Counted from the first letter of the stretch, positions 13,434 to 25,789 are shown. The stretch is 64,000 bases of DNA from Nymphaea colorata (GCF_008831285.2 NC_045148.1:19523002-19587001); one strand, 5' to 3'. Notes: generated from the sequence alone by a model not told the origin. Made by a program: numbers and translations.

Positions 13434-13464
<31 letters not shown>
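13434..13464. repeat. (GA)n tract immediately before the FIE start codon
   Basis: About 15 GA units run straight into ATG at 13465, so the tract forms the last part of the 5' leader. GA/CT tracts are frequent in plant leaders near start codons and can bind BPC/GAGA-type factors; any role here is inference. Confidence 0.85.
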
Positions 13465-13468
<4 letters not shown>

Positions 13469-16400
13469 AGATGGTGAAGACGGGGTTCGGGTGCGAGCCC
13501 GTGGTGGGATCAGTATCCCTGTCGAAGAAGAAGAAGGACTACAAGGTGACTAACAAGCTCCAGGAAGGGAAGCGGCCCCTCTACGCCATCACCTTCAATT
13601 TCATCGACTCCCGCTACTTCAACGTCTTCGCTACCGTTGGGGGCAACCGAGTAAGCAGCTGCCATCTTTCCCCCCTCCTTCCTCCTCCTCCTCCTCCTCG
13701 TTCTTGTCTTTCCTTTTTCTTCTTCTTTCTGTCTTATTCTTTCTAGTGTTCTGGAACTGTGCGTTGAGGCTTTTTGACATCCGACTTGAGGACAAGACAC
13801 GAAAAATTTTGTGGGAGCGAAGAACGCCCATTAGTTGTGGTGCTTCTGTAGAGCTTTTTGGTATTCCCTCGGTTGCAAATAATTGCCATGCCGTGCATAG
13901 CTGTGGTGATTATGAGAAACATATTAGTGTCAGAAAAGATAATGATAATTACGGTCGTGGCGACTCGGATAAATTATCTAGTTTTGGTTGGTTTTGTGGT
14001 TTGCTTTGGTGGAAATTGTTTCTCTTGCTGTTCACTGTGTCCGTAGAGTGTATCTTCATGGTTCTCAGGCCTGGATTTTATGGATGACCTGGTCTTAGGC
14101 GAAATCATGGATAGACAGTTTGATCTTGAGAAAAAAAAAACGCGGAACTTTGATAAATGGAAAATGAGAAATTTCGTCGAAGCTGTCGCTGAAAAACATA
14201 CACTTACCGCAAGCCTGTCTGAGATACAGGAAAGTACTCTATTAGGCTGCCGTTTCTTTATGTTGTGTTCATGTGGGCGGCTTCTGCTGTTTGTTTTATT
14301 GACGGGTGTCTCTAGGTCACCGGTTTCTGTTTACCAGTCTGTTGTTTTTGTTGGTTCGACTTCTAAAGGGTTTTTATCGCTAGTGAATTTGTTCTCATCG
14401 ATACTGGGTGTCATATAGGAAATTGTTCGAGTTTAAGTGTTTATGGGAGTATCAAGCACATTAGATCACTGATAATTTTTTTGATTGTTTGTATGTTGTG
14501 GACGTCACTGCTGTAGGATAAAATTTAATTCTTGAATGCTGACGGTCATTTTACTTCAAAAATTAACGTTAGAAATAAGTTAGAATTTACATACCTTACT
14601 AATGGGAATTTATTTTGAGCATGTTTGACTATGTAAGAAGATCGAGAATGCCATTAAATTGCAAATGCAGTTTCACCATACTACATACTTCTAATGTTGT
14701 GTTGACTGTTCCATACTTGCGATGACTTAAATGCGGTATTTATAGTTTAACTTCAAATATGATGTGCTATTTCTCAGGTAACTGTTTACCAATGCCTGGA
14801 AGGAGGTGGTATTTCTTTATTACAATCATACGTAGATGAAGATGTATGTGAAAGTTTACTTCTTTTTATTTTAAATGACAAAGTTTACTGTCATTTATAT
14901 GGATACCCTCCATGCTCTAGTTAAACAATTTCTGCCTATCTTGTAGCTCAGAAGGACGAGTCATTCTATACTGTGAGTTGGGCTTGTGATGTTGATGGCA
15001 CCCCCTTCCTAGTTGCAGGTGGTAGCAATGGTATAATACGTGTTATTGACACTGGGACTGAAAAGATACACAAGGTCTAGCATCATTTCTTCCTGCAGTT
15101 TTGAAATGTATCACTATCATTTCTTGTCAAAATTTTTGACATTATTTAAAATGCTGACCCAATGCAGAGTTTTGTGGGCCATGGGGATTCAATTAATGAA
15201 ATTAGGACTCAATCACTTAAACCTTCCTTAATAGTTACTGCAAGCAAAGTAAGTCTTGTTCATCTTGGTTCATGTGATAGAAATTTGGTCGATTAAATTT
15301 TGATGTAACTGATTATTTCACTAGGATGAATCTGTCCGCTTGTGGAATGTGGATACTGGCATTTGCATTCTTATATTTTCTGGAGCTGGAGGTCACCGCA
15401 ATGAAGTTTTAAGTGTTGTAAGTGCAGTTATCTTTGCAGAAATTTTCATTGCAATATTTGTGTCATGGTGTAATTTATTACTTGATAGGCTCAATATGTA
15501 AAATCATGTCAAATTAATTGGAAGTGTTGAATTTTCTAGGATTTCCACCCATCAGATATTTACCGTATTGCAAGTTGTGGTATGGACAACACTGTGAAAA
15601 TTTGGTCAATGAAAGGTACACACACAACTCTAATGTTGTATTCTAATGCTGCACTTACTAGTGTGAGTTATTAGAGGGTTAATCTTCAAAGGGTTGTCTG
15701 ATTTACAAACTAGAATGTCAAGTTTTCCCCTCTGGTTATTCTAGTAGATGCTACTCTTTGATTCATTGAGGAGAACTTTGGACCAACAAAGTGGTTGGTT
15801 TCTGAAGTTTTTGGTGATTCTTCTCTGGTTTAGTGTTTACTGTGCACACAGGCATGCTGGAGAGTGGAGACGTTTGATATGGCAGGAAACACTATTTTGG
15901 TGCTTGGTTTTATTTTTTCATTGCAGAAAAAGTTTGTGAAAAATGAAAATAACTGAAAATTCCAATGACTAATATAAATTCTGGATCACAGTTAGCTTTC
16001 TTGTTCATGTGCCTCAGGACGGTGTTTGTCAGTAATCAAAATAAAAGTATCTATAAAGTTATAAACCTATTCAAAAAAGAAAAAAAGGGCAACCATCTTT
16101 CTTTTTCTTTGTTTTTGAAATGGAAACATTATTGCTTATGGGACCAGACCAAAAACAAGAAGATGCTAGAATTATTAAACCAGAGTGCCAAAAGATACGG
16201 GATGGAACAGTACATGTTTGTGTGATATCATTGTTTCTACATGAGATTAAGGCAAATAGGCTACTTTGTGAATATTTTCTCGTATTATTGTGCTTTTACA
16301 TAATTGTGCATCATCTTTTTAATTCTATGTATCATGCAGAGTTTTGGACCTATGTTGAGAAGTCATTCACGTGGACTGACCTGCCATCCAAGTTTCCTAC

Positions 16401-18673
16401 AAAATATGTTCAGTTCCCTGTAAGTTTCTTATAATTTCATTCATTGCTCATTTATCTTTTGTCTAATATGTCCATTAATGCTTCAGGTTTTCATTGCCGC
16501 TGTTCATTCAAACTATGTTGATTGCAATCGCTGGTTTGGTGACTTCATACTCTCAAAGGTAAGGTTGTGCGAAATGGCTTTTCAGGAATTCTTTTTTTTT
16601 TTCCAATTAGCTGCTGTCCTGTGAGATCTTTAGGCAAACTAAATCATATTTTGGAAGACCATGAAAAATAAATTTGTCCATTCTAAGAGTATTCTAGTAG
16701 TTACACGGCATGAAAAATAAACTCCAATTTGCTAGTGACTGCTTCATGACCATAGACATTGGGTCACACCTTTATGAACACCTTACAGGCAAATGCATCT
16801 CTAATTTTGTGGCAACATCTTTCAAAAAATTCAGATGTTTTTTTCTCCCTTGCAGTCTAGGACTGGCGTTCTACCATCTTGTCCTGAGTCCCAACTTGTT
16901 GAATAAAAATGTCCACCTGTATGATGAAAAAAGACAAAATTTCATCAGGAGATGCTTGTGGACCTTTAAATTTTGCTCCAAAATTTGGTTGGTGTGCTTA
17001 ATCTTGGTTGACTTCTCACCTTCTTTATCTTATTTACTTGGTGATGATTCTGAAATGAATTTTTGAGACGTGTTTGAGTAGTGGAGAAAGTTGTTTGAGG
17101 GAAATTCTTCTCCAATCCATATTCTTCCTCACTGGAATACTCCACCAGAAACACTCATTTTTGTATGGTTATTTCTGTTTACTGCATCTTCTCCCTATCT
17201 GAATGCTTCACGAGAAAAAACTCATTTTTGTATGGTTATCCCTCTATTCTGTCAAACCCGATATTTTTCTCGCTGGAATGATCTGCCTGAAAACCTAATT
17301 TTTGTGAGGGCAGTGTGAAACAGCCACTCTGCCTTTGAAAACATGCCCTTACACCAAGTTAAGGGGTTAGGATAGTTAGTCATCACACTGAAGATGCTGC
17401 ATTTCAGGTCATTGAATTATTATTTCTTTAGGTTGCTAGCTAATTATATTATCTGTCTCTTGTCCTGTGTGGTTGAACTGCTATTTTAGTGGTGGTTTTA
17501 GTTTGGATCTCAGGACGAAAATTTACTTCAAATGCTTATATTTTCTTGAGGTTTATGCAAATGCAACCAGTATAATTTGCAGGGACTGATTGCTCTTGTC
17601 AAACACTATTTTGTGAGTGCAGAGTGTTGATAATGAGGTGGTCTTGTGGGAGCCCTTGATCAAGGAACAAAGTGCTGGGGAGGTACACTTGTTTATCTTG
17701 CTATCCACTTTACATTTGGCATCCAGTATCTGTGTACAGTGTCTGGGAATATGGCGTGTAGAAGATCAAAGCATTGGTGAATTGAATTCATGTTTTGATC
17801 TTTTTCTGATCATCGAGCTAAATTCTTTTCCATTAAGGTGTCATAATGAAAAGAAAAAGGAAATGATCATCATTTTAAGGCCAACAGTAACTGGACATCT
17901 AACAATTCATTTCTCTTTTCTCATTTTTCCTTCTTTTTGTCTAGGGCATGGTTGACATTCTTCAGAAATACCCGGTGCCTGAATGCGATATTTGGTTCAT
18001 CAAGTTTTCCTGTGACTTTCACTACAATTCTGCCGCAGTAGGTAATATCTAATTCATTTTCCTTTTCTTGAAATGCATTGAGTGGTCATAGTTCAAGCAT
18101 TTAAAATATAGAGAAGAATGCGATATTTAAATGAGTTGCATTATTATTATTATTATTATTTCACCACATGAGATTCTAGATTTCACACAGAAACGTGGAG
18201 TTCGGAGCCTAAGCACTCAAAGGAAACTAAAATTTTGTTAACTAGGGATGGGATATAAGGACTAAAATCCCTCATGAATAATCATCAGGAAACAGGGAAG
18301 GAAAGATTTATGTTTGGGAACTGCAAGCGAGTCCACCTAATCTCATAGCAAGGTTAGGGCACTCTTGTTCCCATCTTCATTTTTTTTTGCTTAGCGAACT
18401 TCTTCAAGTGTATTTCTTGAGAGCCCACTTCATTAAATTGCCTTGCAATATGCTTCATCAGGCTATCGCACGCTCAATGTAGGTCACCAATCAGACAGAC
18501 AGCAATGTCCTTTGATGGAAGGTGCCTGTGCCTCTTAAATTGCTTCTCTTTTTCCAACCCATTTTGGATAGAATATTTTGGTGAAAATTGTTTTGTTTCT
18601 TTGTGTCCTGTGCAGCACCATACTTACCTGTTGCGAGGATGGGTCTATATGGCGCTGGGATGTTGTTAACTGA
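13465..18673 (+). CDS. FIE: FERTILIZATION-INDEPENDENT ENDOSPERM, Polycomb WD40 protein (EED/ESC homologue)
   Basis: FIE is the WD40 scaffold subunit of Polycomb repressive complex 2, which deposits H3K27 methylation with an E(z)-type methyltransferase in the nucleus. Thirteen exons read with conserved phases: 13465-13650, 14778-14843, 14952-15074, 15168-15248, 15325-15417, 15540-15615, 16340-16419, 16487-16558, 17623-17682, 17945-18041, 18289-18352, 18462-18521, 18616-18673. They encode 371 aa, close to the usual length of about 370. Hallmarks include [17 protein letters not shown] near the N-terminus, [101 protein letters not shown] and the C-terminal [10 protein letters not shown] second in-frame ATG (13471) could also serve as start. 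No disruption is visible; it looks like a functional single-copy gene. Confidence 0.96.
17105..17315. repeat. Degenerate tandem repeat (about three units) in a FIE intron
   Basis: ACTCATTTTTGTATGGTTAT occurs near 17152 and again near 17220, with a diverged third copy (CCTAATTTTTGTGAGG) near 17294. Each is preceded by a CTGGAAT..TCC..C.AGAAAA-like stretch. The period is about 70 bp. It lies in the intron between exons 8 and 9. Confidence 0.6.
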
Positions 18674-18896
18674 CCACCTTTAAAGCCATTTTCCTATTGC
18701 CATCGGCTTCTTGTAAGATTATTTATAAGAATTGTTTCTGTATGATCAATAGAAATCTTTTCCATTATAAAAGCAGTCGCCTTGGAAGAGCAGAACATTC
18801 ATCTCTCTCTCTCTCCCCCACCCTCCCTCTCTCTCAAAAACTTGTTTGGGGATATGAAATTACAATACAATTGCACTAGATAAAGTTAGCATCTTT

Positions 18897-19036
18897 TAGG
18901 GACCGTTTGGTAACAGAAACAAGTTGTTTCGATTCCTAAAGAATCATGAAATGCTGTCGGTTCCGTGAAGCTACCATAACTTTTGGGACAAATTCGAGTA
19001 ACAGAAGCAACTTGTTAGTGTTCCAAACACCCTATT
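18897..19036. mobile_element. MITE of about 140 bp downstream of FIE
   Basis: The left end is TAGGGACCGTTTGGTAACAG and the right end in reverse complement is TAGGGTGTTTGGAACACTAA. Both are followed inward by ACAAGTTG. This gives imperfect inverted ends of about 30 bp. The G-rich then TTTGG start is common among hAT-type MITEs in plants. No clear target duplication. Confidence 0.5.
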
Positions 19037-19642
19037 AGAGCTACATGAAATGCGAAGGCGCCAACTTCTTAACTCTAAGCAGGTATCCTAAGTTGAAGAA
19101 ACACGAAAAGGCATATACATTTGGGATTGATTCATCTTAGAAAGGTGACCCCAGTTGGAACAACCTTGGTTCAGTTTGTTGAGGAGCTTCCTTACCATTT
19201 TATGCATGACTCACGTTTCTCTTTCAACCCCCATGGTAAAATTGAAGGACACGGATTAAAAACACGAGGATCCGACGTCACATGGATTTGTTGATGTGGT
19301 AAACTAATGAAATAAATAAGCTACGAACTTACCATTCACTTTAATAAATTTAAGCACCTCAATGAATTAGAAACACAATGTTATATATACACACACACAC
19401 CCCATCACTTTTTTGTGATGAACGGTCACCATGACGAGTGGTTCGCATTTGGGACAGACGTCTAAAACTTTGCCAAGTTAACTTGATCAGATTTTATGTA
19501 ATTAGATTCAGATTTGGCAAGAGCTAACCCAGTCATACAAGTGTTACAAAACACGAAAAACACATCGTTTAGTTTCATCTTTCTCATTTAAAACGGCCGG
19601 AAAGCAGAAACGTACGGAAGCGTGCATCATCTTTATGCAACC

Positions 19643-19786
19643 ATGAAGCTCAAATTCGGTATTACGCTGCTTCTGTTGTCTTCTATCATTCATGCAGTGG
19701 CAGTCACGGTCGAGGCCAAGTCCTCTCAGCGGAAACGAGCACATCGCCAGCGAGTATTGAATTCTAGAGAGCCTTTTTTTCGGTAA
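19643..19786 (+). CDS. Possible small secreted peptide or first exon of a secreted protein
   Basis: ATG 19643 opens 47 codons to TAA at 19784. Residues 1-25 look like a signal peptide: MKLK, then a hydrophobic core (GITLLLLSSIIHAVAVTV) and a small-residue exit (EA). A very basic tail follows (KSSQRKRAHRQR). CG|gtaagc at 19782 is a good splice donor just before the stop, so this may instead be exon 1 of a longer gene whose remaining exons I could not identify. I recognise no family. Transcription is unknown and chance cannot be excluded. Confidence 0.3.
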   Translation: MKLKFGITLLLLSSIIHAVAVTVEAKSSQRKRAHRQRVLNSREPFFR

Positions 19787-19789
19787 GCA

Positions 19790-21811
19790 ATTTCTATGAT
19801 CTCTTTCGTTTTAAAAATTTAGCGAATATTGCAAATGGGGTTAGTTAGAATTCTGCTCAAATTTAGCCAGCCGCTATGCTGGATCGGTATATTGCTCAAT
19901 CCGGTACTGTAGATTTAACTATGATCATACTATCATCATCATCAAACGCATTAATTATAAATTTGTTTCGAAAATCAGATATAGACTTTTGCTGTTTATT
20001 TGATCACAAGGAAAGTTCTAGCGAAGATAATTTCGTCAGCACACAGTAGCATTGTTTCAACAGTTGTTCTTTGTCCTTTGATAAATAAAGAACATTCATC
20101 TGAAGCGGCATGCTTGAAGCATGGCCTTCTAAATTAGTGAGGGTATGGCATGGCTTAGCTGAAACCCTTGATGGATTTTCTAAGCCTAAATATAATTCGG
20201 ATTCTTAATTTTCTGAAGATTAATGTATTGATATTTGGAGTTTCGCATGGGTTTCTTCTCCAAGGAATATGCCTATAAATGCAAACTAATCAGAACTTCC
20301 ACTATTCTCACACAACGATACAGTGATATATGCAAGTTGCAGGTTATTTCCAAACAAAGGTGTAGCACAAGGAGGATGTGCATGAATCAACTAGGCAGCC
20401 TTTCTTGCCTAGATTTAAACTTACAGAATCTAGAAAGAATCAACTGCACAATTTTTTGTTATAAGCTTTGAATATGGTCCAAAAGACAGGCGGGAAAATA
20501 GTTCAAGGAAGACAGAAAACTGTTTCCGCAAGAGCTTACTTGTAGCTTCCAATAATTTTGATATGAAAAGAAATTGCATTACTTTAGCTAGAGAATTTGT
20601 ATGTTGCGTGGGTGCCATTTTCTGAAAGTAACATATCTGCTCCTGTTGAATGTGATAATGATCTTACTATTTCATGCTCGCCCAAGAAGATTCGCCTGTT
20701 GAATAGTTTAACTCATTAAATGCCCCCTTACTTGAACTAGAAGAATTATGACAATACTGAAAAGAGCCCCCTACCATAAGCATAAAAGAAAATTAGAAAG
20801 TCGTAGGCCTCTTTTGCTGTGGTAATGTGCATTGCCTCATCATCTGCTGGCTTCTCCGTTTGACTCTTAAAAGTCAATCACATTGGTTACTAAACAACAG
20901 AGGAAACTCTAAGAGGGTTGACAGGCACGACCATAACTTGAGATTATGGTCGGCATTATTTGGCAATAGTAATAATTTGCCCTAAAGATTAGGGCAGATT
21001 TATTGCCAAATATTCCCATCAATCCTCTGGGGCAAAATAAGAGGGGGTGGGGGTCAAAGTAGTAGATGGCAGTCCAATCAACTGGCACATGTAGTTGCAG
21101 GCATGCTTGATTAGCTTACCTCATGCTTGAGTACACTTCTTCAAGGAACTTTCAACTCGGCATTCATCTTGCACTTTTGAGGGCTAGCTAGGATGTGAAA
21201 GCATCTCAGTCCATTTTTAAGGCACCGGTCTTGTTTGTTGGTCATCTTTATGAACTCACACGCAATGGCTGAATATAGTGATTGCAAGCCCAATTAAGGG
21301 CTGGTTGCGTTTTAGTTTTGGGTATTCTCACGTCATCGGGAAAATTCTTTTTGCACCTTTTTGATTCTGCCCTTATAGGTTTTCCTTTTCTTTTTTTTTT
21401 TCTTTTTTTTTTTAAAAAAAAAAAACCTGCTGATTGAGTTCAATCCGCTCAAATATGCTTTGGCACAAAAAAAAAAAAGCAAAGCAAAAAAAAAAAAGAT
21501 TTGATTTTAGCTGTTGGTTTTGTACATACTGCCATGCCTGCAGACCGGAGGAAAATCTATGGATCTTTTCCCTTTCAAAGAGTAGACTCAAGTGACACGG
21601 GCATTTTAGCGAAGTTCCCATGCTTGGACCATCCTACGTTAATCCAAATACTTGGACGAACATGCTTCAAACTCATCAAGCTTATTAATTTTATTTTTTT
21701 AATTTGTTTTTAACTCAGGTTCTTCATTATATCAAAAATTTAAAGAATTATATTTTGATCTTTGTTAAAATTTTAAAACCATAATTCAACCCTAACAACA
21801 AAAAATTCTTA

Positions 21812-21842
<31 letters not shown>

Positions 21843-22325
21843 CTTCTATTTTGTCATGCTTGTGCCTTCATCTATATACGCATACTCAAACCTGTACTTA
21901 TAAGTTATAACTATGGTCAGTGTTATTGGTGCATGATCCTTAGGAATCCTAGATACTATGTTATACCCGGTACGCATCAACCGACCTGTACCGGTCGTGT
22001 CGACAAAAGAAGGTTAAGAATAAAATTGGATTTCCTAATATCGACTGATAGAGGAACAGAGAGAATCGATCAGCGGGTACACTCGTATCAGCCGATATTT
22101 TAGAGGTGGTCATTTCATGTCCGGTTGAAGTTTGGAAGCGCGTGAAATTTGCCGTTTCGACCCCATCCGATCCCCGAAGCTGGTTATCCCCACCAGATTA
22201 GCTGCTGATCACGTTGTTCATCGGGCTGCGGTCAGATCTTGTCTTTAATATCACAAATCTGTGGGCTAATGTCAAATTATTACAAGGTTATTCACAGTCG
22301 TACTGGCATAGAAGGGTGCCGCAGC
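19790..22325. other. Intergenic, no gene recognised
   Basis: Contains poly-A and poly-T runs near 21385-21500 and a (TA)n tract at 21817-21842. I see no domain-bearing open frame, RNA gene or clearly bounded transposon on either strand. Confidence 0.5.
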
Positions 22326-22327
22326 TA

Positions 22328-22336
22328 TTATATAAG
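22328..22336 (+). promoter_or_regulatory. Candidate TATA box of the DUF26 gene
   Basis: TTATATAAG lies about 32-40 bp before ATG 22368. If used, the leader would be only about 10 nt, which is short, so a different promoter may operate. The frame is open far upstream of this ATG, but only through non-ATG codons. Confidence 0.3.
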
Positions 22337-22367
22337 TGCCGCCCAAGGAAAAGAAGGCAAAGATTCG

Positions 22368-23208
22368 ATGGCGATCATGGTGCTGAAGCTCGTAATCTTG
22401 CTTCTTCTTTTCTCGTGCGCTGCTGCGCAATTCACCAACCGTTATCTCAATAGCCGCTGCTCCAACACCTCCAATTACACCACCGGAAGCATGTTTGAGA
22501 ATAACATGAAGGTCGTCCTGGCCAGCTTGACGACGGACGCCCCTCCCTCTGGCTTCTCCAACAACACCACCGGCGAAAGGCCCAACCAAGTCTACGGCCT
22601 CGCTCAGTGCAGAGGCGACATCACCGGCGAAGGTTGCACGGAATGCATTTATAACGCAACCATCGACGTCGTCAAGGAGTGCCCCCATTCATCTGATGCC
22701 ATCATATGGTACGAGCACTGCCAGCTGCGGTACTCGAGCGCAAACTTCTTTGGTGTACTCAACATGAAGGATCTTGCTGCCTGGTGTTACAAGCAGGAAG
22801 CAAAGAACCCTCTCATCTTCAGCCAGAAGCTGAAAGTTCTGCTAAACTCTCTGGGTTCTGAGGCAGCCATGAATGCTTCATTTTTTGCTACGGGGAGCAT
22901 GGTGTATGAACAACCGGAGACGATATATGGTTTGACTCAGTGCACAAGGGACACTTCCGTAGTTGATTGTAAAAGCTGTTTAACGGCTACGATTGAAGCG
23001 ATGCTGAAATATTTCGGCACCAATGTGGGCGCTGAGGTGGCTTCAGGGAGTTGCCGCGTTAGGTTCGGTTTGACTTCGTTCCTTGACACCGCACCATCTG
23101 GAAGTCCGCCACCACCTCCATCTCCACCTCCACCTCCGCCATCGCACTCATCTCCACCTCCACCTTCATCATCACATCCACCACCGCGACCTCCAAATAC
23201 AGGTCAGT

Positions 23209-23246
<38 letters not shown>

Positions 23247-23377
23247 TATGTAGCTAAATGCAAGTATTTCTGAATGCAGACAAGGCGAACCACTCAAGCG
23301 CAACATCTGCGGCTATGATCACTGTCATCACTCTTGCCTGGATGTCTACATATTGGCTGCTCATGGTGACATCATAG
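22368..23377 (+). CDS. Cysteine-rich repeat secretory protein, two DUF26 domains, hydrophobic C-terminal tail
   Basis: Exons 22368-23202 and 23280-23377 join in phase 1 to give 310 aa. A signal peptide (about residues 1-21, hydrophobic VLKLVILLLLFSCAAA) precedes two DUF26 (Gnk2-like) domains with C-x8-C-x2-C motifs CRGDITGEGCTEC and CTRDTSVVDCKSC. A Pro/Ser-rich linker (PPPPPSPPPPPPSHSS) follows. The 98-bp second exon encodes NHSSATSAA followed by a hydrophobic stretch (MITVITLAWMSTYWLLMV) that ends the protein, typical of a GPI-anchor signal or a short membrane anchor. There is no kinase. DUF26 proteins of this type act outside the cell or at the plasma membrane or plasmodesmata; the ligand is unknown, although Gnk2 relatives bind mannose. 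The 77-nt intron carries a (CT)n tract. It is paralogous to the gene at 53953. Confidence 0.85.
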
Positions 23378-25180
23378 TTTATAAAATAGGGCTGATCATG
23401 TTCGGTTTCTTCGTGCAGACAGCAAATCTACACGGTCTGCTTCTTTCATGTGTGATCTCTGAGTTTATTTTGTTGATTTGTTCTTCTTCTTTGTTGTTGA
23501 CGACAGCACTTTGACAGACTCCAGTTGTTCAGAATTGCTTCTCGCCAGAACCTCCTCTTCCTCCGATCTAGTTATAACTTGTTCCAAATTTTAGTTCACA
23601 AAAGTATGCGTGTAAGAATTGTTTCTCCTGTAGTAGTCACTGTTTTCCAGAACGACATTGAAGGAACCTCATGTTGTTGACCCTGTTGCTGGATGCGGTT
23701 AAACCCCTTAGGCTACATCTATAGTTCGTCGGTCTGCATAAAGAGTGACTTCCATGGGAATCGAATCATGACTACCAAGATGAGAGCCGATGTCAATCAT
23801 CACAGTTAGGCCCCAGAACGAGACTATTGTTAGGGATCCGAAATAACAAAATAAAATAAAAGAAACCGCAGAAGAACCCCTTTCTATAAGGGAAAATGTG
23901 CAATGCAAGAAAGATAACTTCTTGAAAAAGACAAAACTTGCCCTCATGTTGAAAAGAGTGGAGTCATAAAATAAGGACATGTAACTAAAGACATCTATTT
24001 TCAGGCCTGTAGGGGTGTCAATGGTTCGGATCCAGTAATCAGTTTGATTCAGAAAGAAACTATCAGTTTTACTAGTTAGTCAAGCAAGTTTCGGATTTGC
24101 TAATGGATATTTTTACCAAGCCTGACATTGTCCAATTGGGGAGGACATCCGAAACTAACTACTGGTAAAAGCTGAAATCCGACTTTCATTTTCCTACGAG
24201 TCAAAATTAAGCAAGTCCTATTGGTTTGATATGGATGGTACGTAGTTACAATATTACATTCTCTATATATACCTACACGCAGGGATTATTAACCATATTA
24301 TGTAGAGAACAAATATGTAAAGCACGTTATCACAATAACTGACAAAAAGGAAATCATTACGTTATGTCAACGAAAAGAAGAATATGCTAAGCAATGATTG
24401 ACATAAGATCAGTTAAATCGAGAGGAATTGCGGTATGCAGTAAACGAGAGAATGACATTTTGGCAATTTATTAAAAAGAAATGTCCTTCGTAGCTTGTTT
24501 ATCTTGTTTCGTTTTCAATTTTGTCTTCTTCATTGTGAATTAAGAGTTCTTTAGTTATTAACCATAAAATTCTTGCACCAATATAGTGCATTCAAAAAGC
24601 TTGGAGTTTATTTCCCACTTGTCATTTTGTTGACTGAGCTTTTCCACGGTGTTGTTTTCTTATACAGAATTGTCGTTGAGCTCACCCTTTTTTTTTAAAG
24701 GAAAGGGGCATTTATTAAAAGAATGAATGCTTTCAAAAAAAGGAAAATTTCAAACTAAGGGGTGCGCATTATACTTTATTTAACTATATTAATGACGTGC
24801 GGTTGTGGGGCTTCTACTTTCGTGTATTCAATAAATTAGATTTAAGAATAATTAATTACTCGTTAATTTATTTCTTTGACGATATGCTAGACTAATTTGT
24901 CTTATTTAAATTAGGTTTTACCAAAAGTCAGAATTTGGAACCGAAGTTTGTAGAGTTTGAACCAAGTGAAAAATTACATGAAGGTAAAATGCTGAAACCG
25001 GATTCTTAATTTGTAATCGTTACTATGCTAAATGTGGTTGGGACAGAAAACTACGGCCAGAATATGGTAGTAACCCATGATTGTTTTCTTCTTGTGGAAC
25101 TAATATCAATTGCTGTCAATTAATGCAAAAATCAAGAGAAAGAGATGACAGGAGTTGAGCATGCATGACGGGGCAAGAAA
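23378..25180. other. Intergenic, no gene recognised
   Basis: Holds the 3' region of the DUF26 gene, then AT-rich sequence. A TAGGGGTGTCAATGG string near 24009 resembles an Ac-like hAT end, but I found no matching opposite end, so no element is called. Confidence 0.45.
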
Positions 25181-25294
25181 GGCTGAGTGACATCATCCAC
25201 CAAACATATATATATAGATTATGACTTAAAGCTATTGACAAACCGATCCAATGGATCCGCTTGTATTGTAACAAGTCTCTATTACGAGCTGAAC

Positions 25295-25376
25295 TGGAGA
25301 TAAGCGGACTCGAACCGCTGACATCTGCCACAGGGTAAACCACCGCCTCTGAGGCCTCCCCGACTGATTCTACCAT
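25295..25376 (-). other. Plastid rRNA-operon spacer-derived segment with tRNA-like fold (NUPT)
   Basis: Read on the minus strand, ATGGTAGAATCAGTCGGG, GAGGCGGTGGTTTACCCTGT and CAGCGGTTCGAGTCCGCTTA, followed by TCTCC, match the tRNA-like stretch I recall from the chloroplast 16S-23S rRNA spacer. GGTTCGAGTCC is the T-loop-like core. A few substitutions (for example near GGGAGGCCTCAGAG) separate it from the plastid form as I remember it. It is best read as plastid DNA transferred to the nucleus, not a functional nuclear tRNA gene. Confidence 0.6.
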
Positions 25377-25396
25377 ATATATATATATATATATAT
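25376..25396. repeat. (TA)n microsatellite
   Basis: Pure AT dinucleotide run between the plastid-like segment and the right inverted-repeat arm. Confidence 0.85.
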
Positions 25397-25789
25397 GTTG
25401 GGTGGATGATGTCACTTACCTATTTAAGTCAGACTGTTCACCTAAACCATATAGGTCGTTGACAAGAAAATAATGAAAAAAATGTATGAAGTAATAATAT
25501 ACGACGAAAATACTTAATCACCATTGTTCTTCTTATTTTTCTATTAACAGTCTACTATATTATTAGATCATGGTTGGAGGACGAAAAAAATTAGGTTCCA
25601 CCCAAAGCTGGTTATATGCACAGGCCTGTGTACAAAAATTCGTGCAAATTGGTAACTAAAAGGTTTTAGAATTCAATAATAAAATTAAATTGAGAACAAT
25701 AGCCAACGAGCAACAAATGCCCAAGGTGTGAATGATTGTGTCAGTCTATATATGCAGGCCATTATGACTGATATAGTCCTCTAAATGGC

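Larger units (their letters stand above)
25187..25415. repeat. Inverted-repeat-bounded segment (MITE-like, about 229 bp)
   Basis: The left arm 25187-25206 reads GTGACATCATCCACCAAACA. The right arm 25396-25415 in reverse complement matches 19 of 20 bases. Just inside each arm is a TATATA tract. The interior contains a plastid-spacer-like stretch (25295-25376). No target duplication was identified. Confidence 0.55.

Noticed and set aside
18483-18494. Apparent 12-nt intron in FIE exon 12 (gtcacc...cag)
   Set aside because: Far too short for a plant intron. Reading through gives the conserved SPIRQTAMS segment of FIE.
22239-22367. N-terminal extension of the DUF26 gene upstream of 22368
   Set aside because: The frame is open but lacks an ATG-led signal peptide; MAIMVLKLV at 22368 gives a normal signal peptide.
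24009-24030. Ac-like end TAGGGGTGTCAATGG
   Set aside because: No matching opposite end or target duplication found nearby, so no element can be bounded.
25295-25376. Functional nuclear tRNA gene on the minus strand
   Set aside because: The sequence matches the plastid rRNA spacer's tRNA-like stretch, with substitutions, and does not form a standard acceptor stem and anticodon arm by eye.
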